From NCBI GenBank assembly GCA_033239125.1, contig BSWB01000002.1, positions 4,559,001 through 4,623,000 of the forward strand: DNA of 64,000 bases, read 5' to 3'. Positions 9,296 to 20,120 of the stretch are shown piece by piece (position 1 is the stretch's first letter; each line of letters begins with the position of its first letter). The notes beneath the pieces are model-generated. The model made no database searches. It saw only the letters and a list, made by a program, of their open reading frames with translations, and was not told where the DNA came from. Origin of the DNA: Fagopyrum homotropicum. Taxonomy: Eukaryota > Streptophyta > Magnoliopsida > Caryophyllales > Polygonaceae. Both the position numbers and the translations under genes were made by a program.

Positions 9296-10126
9296 GTGCA
9301 AGATTGGTCTAGCTACGGACCTTAAACAAAGCGCTTCTTGGGAGGCAACCCAAGGTATTGCATTTTTGTTTTTGTTTTCGATTCATAGACTAGTTTAGAA
9401 TAGACGTTTTCGCTTTATTTTGCCTCGATTTCTTCCGGTATGTTCGTGTTTTTGGTTGTAGGATCGATGGAAAAGGAGAAAGGAGGGATAATGTCGAAGA
9501 AAAGTGACGAAATTTGGACTTTGAAGCTTTACAGAAGGTTCCACGGTCTAAATTACGGTCGTCATAGCTACAGTGGCCGTAATTCTCAAAAGCCTGTGAA
9601 AAAATCATCAAAACCACGGTTCCGTACACTTCCACGGCCGTGGAATGCCCCGATAGACCGTGATTTTTGGAAATTTTGCCTGCGAGTATAAAAGACACAC
9701 TTCTTCACAAAACCACCACAATTCTTCCCCAATTCCACGACCTAGATACCGAAAACCCGCAGCCACTCCCAATTCTTCGTTTCCTAATCGTTTTCAACGA
9801 TTCTTCATCCTAAACTGCAGCAAATCCAACCACGAACAGGATCCAAACAACAAATCGAGTGGAAATCGATCAACAAACACGCATTTTGGATTTTTCAATC
9901 CGAAAAAGAGGTTATTTCTTTCTTCTCGATTCTCGCGGATTTGGTTCGTTTTTGCTATAGATTTTTAGAAGAACTGACAAAGACTGGAAGGAATTAGATT
10001 AGGACTGCTTGTTGTGGTGATTGTTGGTGAATTTGCTGAGATTCACGAATTTCTGAGACGAATCACGGTCTCTGGGTAAACCACGGCCGTGGAACCTGAA
10101 GAACAGACCGTGATTTTTGGAGAAAA
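9296..10126 (+). other. Leader between pol and the additional ORF
   Basis: No credible coding sequence. The stretch contains two of the CG-rich palindromic modules: around 9539-9665 (TTCCACGGCCGTGGAATG near 9630) and around 10060-10120 (CCACGGCCGTGGAACC near 10083, followed by GACCGTGATTTTTGG). A TATAAAAG at 9687-9694 could be a subgenomic promoter but this is speculative. Confidence 0.55.
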
Positions 10127-11695
10127 ATGGATTTCGTAAGGAGAGTTTCAGGAAGGATAAAGGAGAAGAAAGGGGACCAAAATAAGAAAAGAAAGGGCAA
10201 CCCCTCCACCTCTAGGGCACCACCACCCTCATCCCCCTCACTACCATCCTCACCTTCACCTCCATCTTCACCACCTCACCCTAGCATCCCAACCATACAT
10301 GAGAACCACCTAGCTGCATTTGAGAGGATAGAGAAGAGGGCAGTGATTGGCCCTAGGTATTTGTTGTTGGAGGATCTACATCCTCTCAACATAGTTGACG
10401 ATCTTACATGGCTCTTGGATAGAGCCGGATTGCTTGTCTTCACGAACATTCGTGAAGACGCCTATGAGGAGATCACCCGAGAGGTTGTGACGTCTTTCGA
10501 GCACAGCCATGTTGATAGGACCGTCTCCTTCCGTCTCATGAATCGAGACTATCAGTTGAGTATTGTTGAGTTCGGGACCATTTTCGGGTTCCATGAGACC
10601 TACAATGGTCGACTTCCTAGAGGCGTTTCCGCCAAGGATTTTTGGGAGGAAGTGGCTATGATTTACGCCGATGAGGACCGTTGGAAACCCGCCGATACCA
10701 AGGCTAGATTGATGTACCATCTAGCCTTGAAGATAGCTCACCGTGTTCTTTCGGAGTGTCTCTTTCCTAGGACGGAGACGCCCCAAAAGATCAAGACGGA
10801 TGAGCTATTCCTGTTTTACAGTATGCTTTATGGATGCCGCGCAGATTGTGCTACTCTTTTGGCAGCGACGATGAGTAAACTCAAGAATAAATCGAAGGGG
10901 AACATTGGATATGGTGGGATAGTGACCCACATAGCTAGGAGCTTTGGTGTGGATTTTTCAGCTTGCACCCGCATACCCGCCGTACCTCTAGGATTACATG
11001 CATTCATGGTTAGGGGACTCATCTTCCCCACACATAGAGGTCCGCCTTATGCGGGCATGCCTTGGGAGAGTAGGACAGGCAGGGGTATTGAGTGGCTGCC
11101 AGAGTATTCCATTGTGGTGGGACGCCACAATTGGAAGGAGACGTTCGCTGCGATGCATGCGAACAGGCTTGTAGCTCCCCCTTACGTTCCACCACCGGTT
11201 GTGGATGAGGAGGAGATGGGAGAGCAGTACGAGAGTGGTGGAGGAACGGAGCAGGAGTTCGGCACGTTTCCGGATCAGCCGGAGGCGACCCCGGATGTAC
11301 CTAGGCGCTCTCCACGCCCAGCTAGAGCTTCAGGCTCGTCATCTCGCCGCGCCAGCGTGAGTGAGAGGCCCACGTGGATGACTACACCTCCCACTTGGTA
11401 CAGCACACCCCCTCCTTGGTCCACGACGCAGCCAGCAGCACCACCGCCACCACCAGCACCAGCACCAGCAGATGCCCCCGTATGGTATGATCACGCCCCG
11501 GGATGGTATGAGAGGATGCCGGATTGGGCTACCGGACTTTCGGAGAGAGTCGGAGCGCTAGAGATCCGGGCGGATGCTAGAGACGGACGCCTAGACGACC
11601 TTGACCACATGATGAGGGACGTCTACCGCCAGCAGTTTGGGCGGTTCTATGATCCGAGTTTCTCTCAATTCCCACCTCCACCGGCGCCGCAGTGA
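10127..11695 (+). CDS. Athila-type additional ORF protein (ORF after pol)
   Basis: A 522-residue ORF between pol and the 3' LTR, the place of the env-like or additional ORF in Athila elements. Residues about 1-25 are basic, about 26-53 are a Ser/Pro tract, and about 60-340 form a globular domain with VDRTVSFRLMNRDYQLS and IVEFGTIFGF. That domain resembles the plant ATHILA ORF-1 family and the related retroelement domain in many plant ORFs. The C-terminal third is Pro-rich with spaced Trp residues (TWMTTPPTWYSTPPPW; WYDHAPGWYERMPDW) and ends in a short acidic/Arg helix. I see no signal peptide or membrane segment, so there is no support for an envelope role. Function unknown. The frame is intact, as expected for a young element. 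Confidence 0.85.
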   Translation: MDFVRRVSGRIKEKKGDQNKKRKGNPSTSRAPPPSSPSLPSSPSPPSSPPHPSIPTIHENHLAAFERIEKRAVIGPRYLLLEDLHPLNIVDDLTWLLDRAGLLVFTNIREDAYEEITREVVTSFEHSHVDRTVSFRLMNRDYQLSIVEFGTIFGFHETYNGRLPRGVSAKDFWEEVAMIYADEDRWKPADTKARLMYHLALKIAHRVLSECLFPRTETPQKIKTDELFLFYSMLYGCRADCATLLAATMSKLKNKSKGNIGYGGIVTHIARSFGVDFSACTRIPAVPLGLHAFMVRGLIFPTHRGPPYAGMPWESRTGRGIEWLPEYSIVVGRHNWKETFAAMHANRLVAPPYVPPPVVDEEEMGEQYESGGGTEQEFGTFPDQPEATPDVPRRSPRPARASGSSSRRASVSERPTWMTTPPTWYSTPPPWSTTQPAAPPPPPAPAPADAPVWYDHAPGWYERMPDWATGLSERVGALEIRADARDGRLDDLDHMMRDVYRQQFGRFYDPSFSQFPPPPAPQ

Positions 11696-13040
11696 TCGAT
11701 GCATGACCGTTCGTTTTAGACATTCCCGCCACCACTTGTGAGTTTCTTTTTCTTATCTTTCTTTTGTTCTTTCTTGTGAACATTAGGGACAATGTTCGTC
11801 CTAAGTATGGGGTGGGATGTACTAAAAAGTTTGTAATAACTCTACTCTCTATGTTGCTTTCATTTCAAGACTATCATTGCATGTTCATTATGTGTTACAC
11901 GTTTCATTCTTGCATTGCATGAAAAAGAACTTTAAAAACCCATAAAAATTGAAGAATTTTGAAAATTTTGTGCTTCTAATGAATTGATATGATTTCCATG
12001 ATAATCACTACTTGCGAATTGAGTTTGATGACAATTGCATGCTTAAAAGGATTGTAAATCGAAAAGAAATTGAATGAATGAATTCTACCTCTTTTGCAAG
12101 TTTTATAATGTGAAAACGTTACCTAAATCATGTTGAGAAATTGAAGTTGAAATCACATTATAAGTTCCTATACTTCTTGTTGAAATGATTAAGGCAATTC
12201 GATACTTTCTTTCCTCTTTCTTTGATCATCTAGCTCCTCATTGAAATATTAGCCTCCTTTACCTATCCGGGAACTTGGAAAAGTGAATGAGAAAAAGGCA
12301 TGTTTGATGTGGGAGGGCCATGAGAGCAATTATTTGCAATCAAATGAATAGAAAGAAATTATAGGTTTGGGAAAGTCAATCATGACGATGAGTAACTCGG
12401 CACCATTCACATAGTCGGGTGTTTGTGTCTTGCCAAAGTCGGATTGAGCGATATTCCTAGCGGATTATGGTATGTGCGCTAAGGGTTTGAGGCATCTCTT
12501 GCAATTTTGAGAAACGCCAATCTCCTAGGCTTCGGTTTTTGTGCACCTCTATCCATAACTCCAAAAGTAAAGTCGAAAAATGAAAAGAAGAGAGCGAAGC
12601 TCTAAGTTGAAGTGTTGCGGGAACCGCATAAGAAGAAGAAGGTAGTTGTCCACTTTCCCGGATTTATGCACCACTTTCCCTTAAAGTTTTCCCTTCCCTT
12701 CCATACTCTAGACCTTTTCTTTGAAAGTCCTTAAGATCAAAAGAGTGTTATATGACTTGGTGATCTAAATTGAAGCTTCTTATGATTGATTTTGATAATG
12801 TTTGAAGGTTATAATGCTTGTTTTGAAGTTAAATTGATTCATGAATTTTTCTTTACCTTTTACTCTTTGATTAAGTGTGTGAAAGTTTGAAAAACGATTG
12901 AAGCAAGGTTTGAGAATGATCTATTCTTTAGAAGTCACATTCATCCAAAAGAAGGTACACATATTTCATCCTAACTCTTGTTTTAAAGCTTTTTGAAAGG
13001 TCTTGCTTAGGGACAAGCAAGTGCTAAGTATGGGTTTATT
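11696..13040 (+). other. Athila 3' untranslated region and polypurine-like end
   Basis: No coding sequence. The motif TTAGGGACAA followed by 7-8 bases and CTAAGTATGG occurs twice: at 11783-11810 just after the additional ORF, and at 13007-13033 directly before the 3' LTR. The second copy is at the position of the plus-strand primer (PPT), although the last bases (GGGTTTATT) are not purely purine. Confidence 0.7.
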
Positions 13041-14802
13041 TGTTAGCATGAAATATTGTGATATTTTAGGCACGTTTTCTAGACGTATTTGATTCATATT
13101 GATAGTCTTTGATTGAACTTTGTGCATATGAGAGCTAGTATTACCTATATTGTCGATATGGATGTCTACACTAGTTCTATGTTGATTATAGGTGATTTGG
13201 AGCTATTTCCGAACGGAAACGAGCAAAGGAGAGTTGAGTTGATATGTCCATAGATTGAGGACACTCTTTGGAAGCAATTTGGAGTCTTAGTTTGAGGAAT
13301 GCACGAGTTTAGGGAAGAATCACGTTCTTGCCCTAAATTACGCCCTAAAATACGGCCGTATCACAAACCACGGCCAGAATTACGGCCGTAGATTCAGAGT
13401 CAGAATTCGATGTTCATTCCAGGGGATTCTACGGCCGTGGAACTAACCGTAATTGTTTCCACGCCCTAAATTACGGTCGTGGAATCTTCCACGACCGTGA
13501 TCTTGGCGAATCTTTTCGCCACACTTTGAAGCCACGATCTTTTAAAGATTGGGCCGGGCCGACATTTTGCCCTACACTATAAAAAGACGGACGAAGCAAG
13601 ATTTCCGTCACCTCGCTGACGACCTTCGATACCCGTTTGCCCTCATTCTTCGCCGCTTAGACACGAAGACGTTTTGCTTAGTTTGCTTGGAAGCAATTGA
13701 CATCTCTTTGAAGAGATCGAAGCTCGTTTTTGGAATTCTTCTAATCTCGCACTTTTGGTGGAGATTGCTGTTGAGATCTCCGGATTGGCGGAAGATCGTA
13801 GTTCTTGGAAGTTTTTGCAAGAAGATCTCTCTTCTTGACTAGGTTCGATTTGGAAAACGGATTGACATCCCGTTTTCTTTTCTTTCCTAGAGTTACGATT
13901 ATTTGTTCTATTGTGAATCTTTTGACATTGCTTATTCTCTTTGTGACTTTGAGATTGAATTGAAGATTATTGAAAGTTCTTGAAAGTTTTCATCTTTTTA
14001 TCTTTTAATTCTTGAATTGATATCAATATGACTGTTATTGGCTAAAAACCCTTAACAATTCTAAGGTGAAGGGTTGATAGTTGTGGTATAGGTGATGATA
14101 GATCAATCGCAAACAGATTAGACCCTGAGAGTTAGAGAGAATCGCCGACAACCCTAAATTACGGTCTGTTCTTGAGTCCACGGCCGTGGAATCTCAAGAA
14201 CTAACCGTGATTTCCCTTTAGTTTGCGAACTTGCTTTTACTTTAATCCAAAGTTAAAGATTTGCTTTAGCTTAGTTTAGACTTGTCTTTTCTAGGTGGTA
14301 GTGAAGCCTCAACAACCTCTACCTCGATTGTGAGCCTCAACAACCTCAATCGGTTAAGTTAGTCTTGATCTTTAGATTATAAGTTTGGGTATTTGACACT
14401 AATTCTCATCTCTAGAATCTTTCTATATTGAGCCTCAACAACCTGTATAGAGAGTACTTTGTAGGTGAGTTACATAAGGTTTTTGGAACCTCAACCGTAC
14501 GATTACCTTACATTAGTATACCTTTGCATATCTCCACTCTGTCTTTACATCATTAGTATATCTTGAATCTATTGCCGCAACTGGATACCTGAAACTTTAG
14601 GATTGTTGTTTTCCCAATATCTGCAAAACTCCCATATTTATTCGCTTGATAATCTGCAATCGAGTTCGCTCCACCCAAATCCCTGTGTTCGATACTCTGG
14701 AATTCTTGCTTAACTACGTCGATCCGTACACTGCGGGTTCGCTTGCTTGATTCTAGTTTTATAAATTTAAAACTTATTTGCACACACCTCTAGGGGCGAA
14801 CA
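13041..14802 (+). repeat. Athila 3' LTR
   Basis: 1762 bp. Every coordinate is the 5' LTR coordinate plus 11,483. Only two A/G differences were found. TTGAG follows at 14803-14807. Confidence 0.96.
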
Positions 14803-14807
14803 TTGAG

Positions 14808-15225
14808 CAGCCTTCTTATCACAATGCATAGGAATAGGCAATGGCACTTGCAATTGCAAATCTGAAAGCAAACCTTCAAGCCAAACAATTTCAGAAGCAG
14901 TGGCTGACATAGCCCTATATTCACTCTCGGCAGAAGACTTCGAAATGGTCTTTTGTTTCTTACTCTTCCAAGAAACCAAAGATGAACCTAAAAACAAGCA
15001 ATAGCCTGTAATCGACTTGCAAGTAAAGGCACAAGATCCCCAATCAGCATCACTGTATGCTGTGAGATGCAAATCAGAAGAAGCGGGATAAAATAGAGCA
15101 AGGTGTAGTGTGCCCTGGAGATAGCGAAGAAGATGAATAGCAGCCTGCCAGTGTGGGAGACGAGGAGTAGCTAAAAATTGGCTGAGCTGATGCCCAGTGA
15201 AAGTAATATCTGGGCGTGTAAGGGT
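14808..15225 (-). pseudogene. Copia RNase H, N-terminal part
   Basis: Minus-strand translation gives LTRPDITF, then the RNase H segment with YSDADWGSC, SWKSKKQKTISKSSAESEYRAMS and WLEGLLSDL. The reading is one base out of phase with the upstream RT, so an indel lies near 15221-15233. The Athila element cuts it after CDKKAAQ; the missing end is at 1330-1557. Confidence 0.88.
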
Positions 15226-17128
15226 GGTAGTGAAGACGTCCAACCAAGCGTCTGTATGATTCAGGATCCTCATATAAATCCCCATCATCAGGAGTGAGCT
15301 TTAGGTTGCGTTGCATAGGAAAGGGACTAGTCTTGCAGTGAAGCATATTGGATGAAGTAAGAATATCCAGTGTGTACTTTCTTTGATTCAAGTATAGACC
15401 CTCAGAATTACGAGAGATCTCCATACCCAAAAAAAATCTAGCAAGTCCCATGTCTTTAATAGTAAAAGCTTGATGAAGAGCATCTTTAGTAGTGATGATC
15501 ATGGAAGAAGAACTGCTTGTGATGATAAGATCATCAACATACACTAGCACAATAGTAATACCTGAATCATCCAGCTTAGTGAAGAGAGAATAGTCATGGC
15601 GAGACTGAGAATATCCAAGATGAAGCAATAACTTAGTGAGTTCCACATTCCACTGACGACTGGCTTGTTTAAGTCCATACAAAGACTTTTTAAGGCGACA
15701 TACCTGACCAACAAAAGCTTTAGTGTAACCTTGTGGAGGATGCATATACACTTCCTCATTGAGAAAACCATGAAGAAAAGCGTTATTGATGTCAAGTTGA
15801 TGCAATGGCCAAGATTTAGCAGAAGCAAGAGCTAACAATACTCGAACAGTAGTAAACTTTGCAACTGGTGAAAATGTATGCTTGTAATCTTTGTCCTTAA
15901 TTTGGTTATAACCCTTGGCAACTAAACGAGCTGTGTACCTTTCAACCGAGCCATCTTGGTTATACTTAACCTTGTAAACCCACTTGGAACCTATAGCCTT
16001 GGAACCAGGTGACAAGGTTGTAAGTTCCCAGGTATTATTAGCTTCAAGAGCATGTAGTTCAGATTCCATGGCACTAATCCAAACAGCATGTTGTTTAGCC
16101 TGAGAATAAGTGGTGGGTTCAAATGTAGCAATGCCATTACAAAGAGAACTCAAATATTCTGGATCCATATCAAGAGCTTGCAATTGAGGAATAATGTGAT
16201 TGTTGGAAGAAGAAACAGAAGAACAAAGATAATCCTGGAGATGAGCAGGTTTATAAATGTTTCTATGTGGGCGAGAAGATACAGGAGGATTAAGAATGAG
16301 AGGTGAAGTAGAATCAGGAGAAGATGATATAGCTGATGGAGATTGGAAAGGAACAGGTATGGGAGTAGAGAATGAAGGAGATGTATTTTGTGGAGCACTA
16401 GAAGTAGAAGTGGAAGAACATGGTAATGGTAAAGATATGGGAAATAAATTAGGATTGCAAAATTCTTGGAAATCATAAGCAGGAGAGACCAGTGGAAAAG
16501 AAGAATCAGGCAATGGTAGAGCAACAAGATTTGACTTGAAAGGAAAAATATCCTCTCGAAAAGATACATTCTTGGTAACCATGATCTTGTCAGTCTGCAA
16601 ATCAAGGACTTTATAACCCTTCTGACCTGGAGGATAGCCCAGAAAAACACAAGGCCTAGATACAGCTTCAAGCTTGTCTTTCACATTATTCAGACAGTAA
16701 CAAAGACAACCAATGATCCTGAGATGATCATATGAAACTGGGCGTTGATGAAGAACTTCAAAAGGAATTTTCCATCCTAAAACAGAAGAAGGCATGAGAT
16801 TTATTAAATAAGTTGTTGATAGGATGCATTCACCCCAGAAATGCAAAGGGAGATGTCCTTGAAGTCGTATAGCTCGAGCTGTAGCCAATAAATGACTATG
16901 CTTCCTCTCAACTCGACCATTCTGTTGAGGTGTGTATGGACAAGACTTGTGATGCAGAATCCCTTTAGATTTGAATAAATCTTGTAAAGAATGTTGAATA
17001 AATTAAGATCCATTGTCAGATCGAATGATTTTAATCACACCATTAAATTGTGTCTGCACATATACTAGAAACTCAGATACCAATCGATGCACCTGCAGTT
17101 TATCATTCATAAGAAAGGTCCATGTGCA
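15226..17128 (-). pseudogene. Copia integrase core/C-terminus and reverse transcriptase
   Basis: Continues the gag-pol frame after a TGA at 17129-17131. The integrase core shows RSDNGS immediately followed by a TAA (17003-17005), then PYTPQQNGRVERKH. A Ser/Pro-rich linker follows. The RT has KWVYKVKYNQDG, ARLVAKGYNQ, DINNAFLHG, KSLYGLKQASRQW and the active site YVDD. The reading is otherwise open for some 600 codons to the frameshift near 15225. Confidence 0.92.
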
Positions 17129-18367
17129 TCAAGTAAAATCATCCAAAATTGTGAGAAAATATCGTGCACCACATATAGATCTAGTATGGTAAGGGCCCCA
17201 TATATCCATGTGTAGAATTGCAAAAGCATGAGCAGCATATGAATGACTACGAGGAAAAGGTAATTTGTGTTGCTTTGCCATAGTACAAATGTCACAAGTC
17301 AATGATGACAAAGAAGTAGAAGGACAAGCAGTAGTATGCTGCATTTTAAGCAAAGATGAATGCCCCAATCGAGCATGAAAGGTTTGCAAGCATAACTTGT
17401 CAACATTATTACAGATGGGAAAAGTATCATTAGTAGAAACTGAAACAGGACTAATAAGCTTGTAAAGGCCACCATCCAAGTAGCCTTGTGCTACGACAGC
17501 ATTAGTAATATGGTCTTGAAAGAAGCAATGACCAGTGTCAAAAACTGCCTTGCAGGAAGACTGAATAATAAGACGATGGACAAAGAGAAGGTTATGTTTA
17601 AACTCTGGCATGAATAAAACATTGGTCAAAGTGAGAGATGAAGTAATTGGAACACTTCCTGAATGAGTCACCAATTTCAAAGTACCATCAGGAAGACCAA
17701 TTTGAATAGGCTTGCTTAAGGCAACGAGAGTGGAGAAGAATTCTCGACAGTGACATATATGATCTGTTGCTCCCGAATCAATAATCCAAATGTGTGATGA
17801 AGAAGAAGCATGAGCTAAAAAGGATTTCATGATACCTGCAAAATTTGCAGAACTTGAAGATCCAGAATGGACAGATTTGTTGTTCATGAACTTGAGCATC
17901 TCTTGAAACATCATGGACATGGTATTGTTATCAACTCCCTTGGTAACCATTTCATCCAGAGGAGAATTAAGAATAGAACCATCTGAATTGTGTGCATTCA
18001 AAGAATGACCAGTTCTTGAATGACCTACTGGTTTATCATTAGAAGAATTCTTGGAACCTTTATACCATTCTGGAAAGCCATACAGCTTGAAACATTGCTC
18101 CTTCAAATGACCTTTTTCTTTCCAATGGTCACATTTCCTATCCCATTTATCCTTGCGAAAATCTTTCCTACTACCTCCTGCCTGGTGATAGGGAATCTGT
18201 CTATCAGTTGCTAAAGCTTCATGAGAAACATTTAATGTAGATGTAACTTCTCTTTGCTTTTCAACTTGCAAGACCATATGAAAAGCGCGATTGAGAGATG
18301 GCAAGGTTTCAAGAGATAAAATAGTTGATCTAACATGATCAAATTGATCATTGAGTCTCATAAGAAA
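17129..18367 (-). pseudogene. Copia gag C-terminus, protease and integrase zinc finger
   Basis: In frame with the gag start but separated from it by a TAG. It has a degenerate zinc knuckle: CDHWKEKGHLKEQC, where the second cysteine of CX2CX4HX4C is replaced by Trp. It also has the protease motif WIIDSGATDHI and the pre-integrase HARLGHS...CDIC finger. It ends at TGA 17129-17131 within ILDDFT. Confidence 0.9.
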
Positions 18368-19015
18368 CTAAATCAGACGAGTTTTAGCTTCTCGCTCAAC
18401 TAAAAGCTTAGGAATCTCACACTTACAGTGTACAATTCCAGCACAACAGCAAACAGGTAAAGCATCATGTGCTTGCAATTCATCCCAAAGACGCTTAAGA
18501 CGACCATAATAAACTGAAACAGTGACATTCTCTTGTTTCATAGAGTTTAAATTTTTGTGGATCTGATATATCAAAGGCGCATTAGAAATTTGATACCTCT
18601 TTAGAACTTCATCCCACAATTCCTTAGCTGACTCCACATAGGAGAATTGCTCTACAACTTCTCGTTTCATTGAATGAATTAACCAACATCGTATCATATA
18701 GTCTGCACAAATCCAGCGTGTTGCCTTCTCTGCATCAGCAACATCCTTGACACAAGTGCCTGTGATAAAACCTAATTTCAATTTCGCACCAAGTGCCATA
18801 TGAATCCCTCTCTTCCATGAGAAGAAATTGGATCCATCAAATAGTGTAGATACGAGTTGCATCTCTGGATTATCTGAGGGAGCATGATAAAGTGGATCGG
18901 TTGAATTTCCAGGTAGCACAATTGCAGCTCCAGTGGACTCTACATTTCTAATGTTCGATGAAACGAGATTTGGATCGAGAGTATCCTTATCTCGAGTATC
19001 ACTATGATCATCCAT
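18368..19015 (-). pseudogene. Copia gag N-terminal part
   Basis: ATG at 19015 opens a 215-residue reading with the copia gag region: LFDGSNFFSWKRGIHMALGAK, WICADYMIRCWLIHSM, and the ELWDEVLKRYQ and VYYGRLKRLWDEL helices. It stops at TAG 18368-18370; the same frame continues downstream, so this is a nonsense mutation and not the natural end. Confidence 0.9.
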
Positions 19016-19072
19016 AGAAGATTAACTAAAGATAGATCTAGATTGAGATATTTGCAGAAAAAATTCTTCGTA

Positions 19073-19084
19073 GCTCTGATACCA
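19073..19084 (-). other. Copia primer binding site, initiator tRNA-Met
   Basis: TGGTATCAGAGC on the minus strand, two bases from the end of the 5' LTR. This is the standard copia primer site. Confidence 0.93.
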
Positions 19085-19086
19085 TT

Positions 19087-19238
19087 TGAAGAAGAAGAAG
19101 ATATGAAGAAAATTATAATGCCTCTGAACTGAATTCTGTTACAGCTTTTGGTATTTATACTACTAAGGATATATTGTAATAATGTCCCTAATATATCCTT
19201 TATTTACATATAAACCCTATAAGAATATACTATCTCCA
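19087..19238 (-). repeat. Copia 5' LTR
   Basis: 152 bp, matching 1178-1329 at 148 positions. TAGTT follows at 19239-19243 and completes the target-site duplication. Confidence 0.93.
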
Positions 19239-19655
19239 TAGTTAGAGCCTCATACGCAGATGCGATAGTGAAGCACCCATCCGGAGTATGTTTCCAGCTA
19301 AACTCTTTAGCTAACGCCGGTACCAAACTATCCCCCTCCTCCCATGTATCGTCATTGTCATTAATATATCTCCAACTTAGTTTGGGGACTAAAGCTAGGT
19401 TTAGGGCATGCATATCCTTCAGACCTAGACCGCCATCACCCTTCGACTTGCAGATATCCTTCTAAGCTATTTTGTGAACTTTGCGGGACTGGTCTATCTT
19501 CCCTCATAGGAAGGGTCTACAAACTCTCTCGATATCATCACATGTAGCCTTGGAAAGTAAAACCGATGACATGATATAGATAGGCATGGTGGATAACACT
19601 GCCTTAGTAAGGGTTAGTCTTCCTGCAAAGCTAATGTTACTTCTTTTCTAACTGG
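19239..19655 (-). pseudogene. LINE fragment, right half (RT C-terminal region)
   Basis: Minus-strand translation from about 19640 gives the tail of a plant LINE RT: AGRLTLTKAVLSTMPIY, then SKATCDDIERVCRPFL, then GGLGLKDMHALNLALV and WKHTPDGCFTIASAYEAL. It joins the fragment at 185-1177. No RT core is present further right, so the LINE was 5'-truncated at about 19655. Two internal stops are seen. Confidence 0.8.
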
Positions 19656-20120
19656 ATAATTCAAATACATAAATTAACTATCGATATTCAAATACTAATA
19701 AATTCGGATATTAATGTAGTCACGACTCCTGTGCAAACTTGAAGAGATTCAAACTTATTGGAAGAGATTTGAGAACTGAAGGTTGATTTATTTCATTAAT
19801 AAAATATTGTTTTAAAGCTAAATATAAATGAACAAAACGGTAAAGTAACAAGTAAGTCCAAATATACCGTACAATATACGCCAAGTTACTCTAACACTCT
19901 TCATAGGTGGAGGTGTGATTCAACACTTTCAAGCTTGAAAAGTAGAAACTTGAAGGTTTTGAGTTTTTTGTTTTGTTTTTGACGTTCTCGTTACTTACAC
20001 TTGAGTCTTGAGCGTGAAAATTGTTTTTGTAGCGAATAGAATCAATAGATTCAAGAAAGGCTTGACTTCCCTCCCTCCCTTCATTGGTTTTATGTTTTGT
20101 TGGCGTTGATATGGCGCCGG
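19656..20120. other. Intergenic, no gene seen
   Basis: AT-rich. The stretch around 19770-19870 resembles 20740-21020 (a TTTAT-CATTAATAAA-TATTGTTT core), which suggests an old local duplication. No coding signal. Confidence 0.4.

Larger units (their letters stand above)
1558..14802 (+). mobile_element. Athila-type Ty3/gypsy LTR retrotransposon, young insertion
   Basis: A 13,245-bp element bounded by two 1762-bp LTRs with TG...CA ends and flanked by TTGAG at 1553-1557 and 14803-14807. Order: 5' LTR, tRNA-Asp primer binding site, gag-protease-RT-RNase H-integrase in one frame, long 3' leader, an additional ORF (10127-11695), 3' untranslated region, PPT-like end, 3' LTR. By direct comparison the LTRs differ at two positions only (1639/13122 and 1907/13390) with no indels. 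The Asp PBS, the gag type and the extra ORF after pol point to the Athila lineage. A single in-frame TAA at 8195-8197 breaks pol. The LTRs and PBS look functional, so mobilisation in trans by a sister copy is conceivable. Confidence 0.95.
1178..19238 (-). mobile_element. Ty1/copia LTR retrotransposon, minus strand, interrupted by an Athila element
   Basis: A complete but inactive copia element. Its 152-bp LTRs lie at 1178-1329 (3' LTR) and 19087-19238 (5' LTR), flanked by the direct repeat TAGTT at 1173-1177 and 19239-19243. The minus strand reads PBS, gag, protease, integrase, RT, RNase H, PPT. The Athila element at 1558-14802 sits inside the RNase H region; removing it and one target duplication leaves about 4.8 kb, a normal copia length. 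The LTRs differ at four positions. Three in-frame stops (18368-18370, 17129-17131, 17003-17005) and a frameshift near 15221-15233 inactivate the polyprotein. Confidence 0.93.

Noticed and set aside
9440..9691. 83-codon open frame between pol and the additional ORF
   Set aside because: No domain similarity. It covers the CG-rich palindromes, which give RG/GRH-like residues in any frame.
10127..11695. Envelope protein
   Set aside because: No signal peptide, membrane anchor or glycosylation-rich ectodomain is visible; position alone does not support the name.
15544..16671. Leu-rich minus-strand frames overlapping copia RT
   Set aside because: Alternative frames of the RT and linker coding sequence; the real frame shows all RT motifs.
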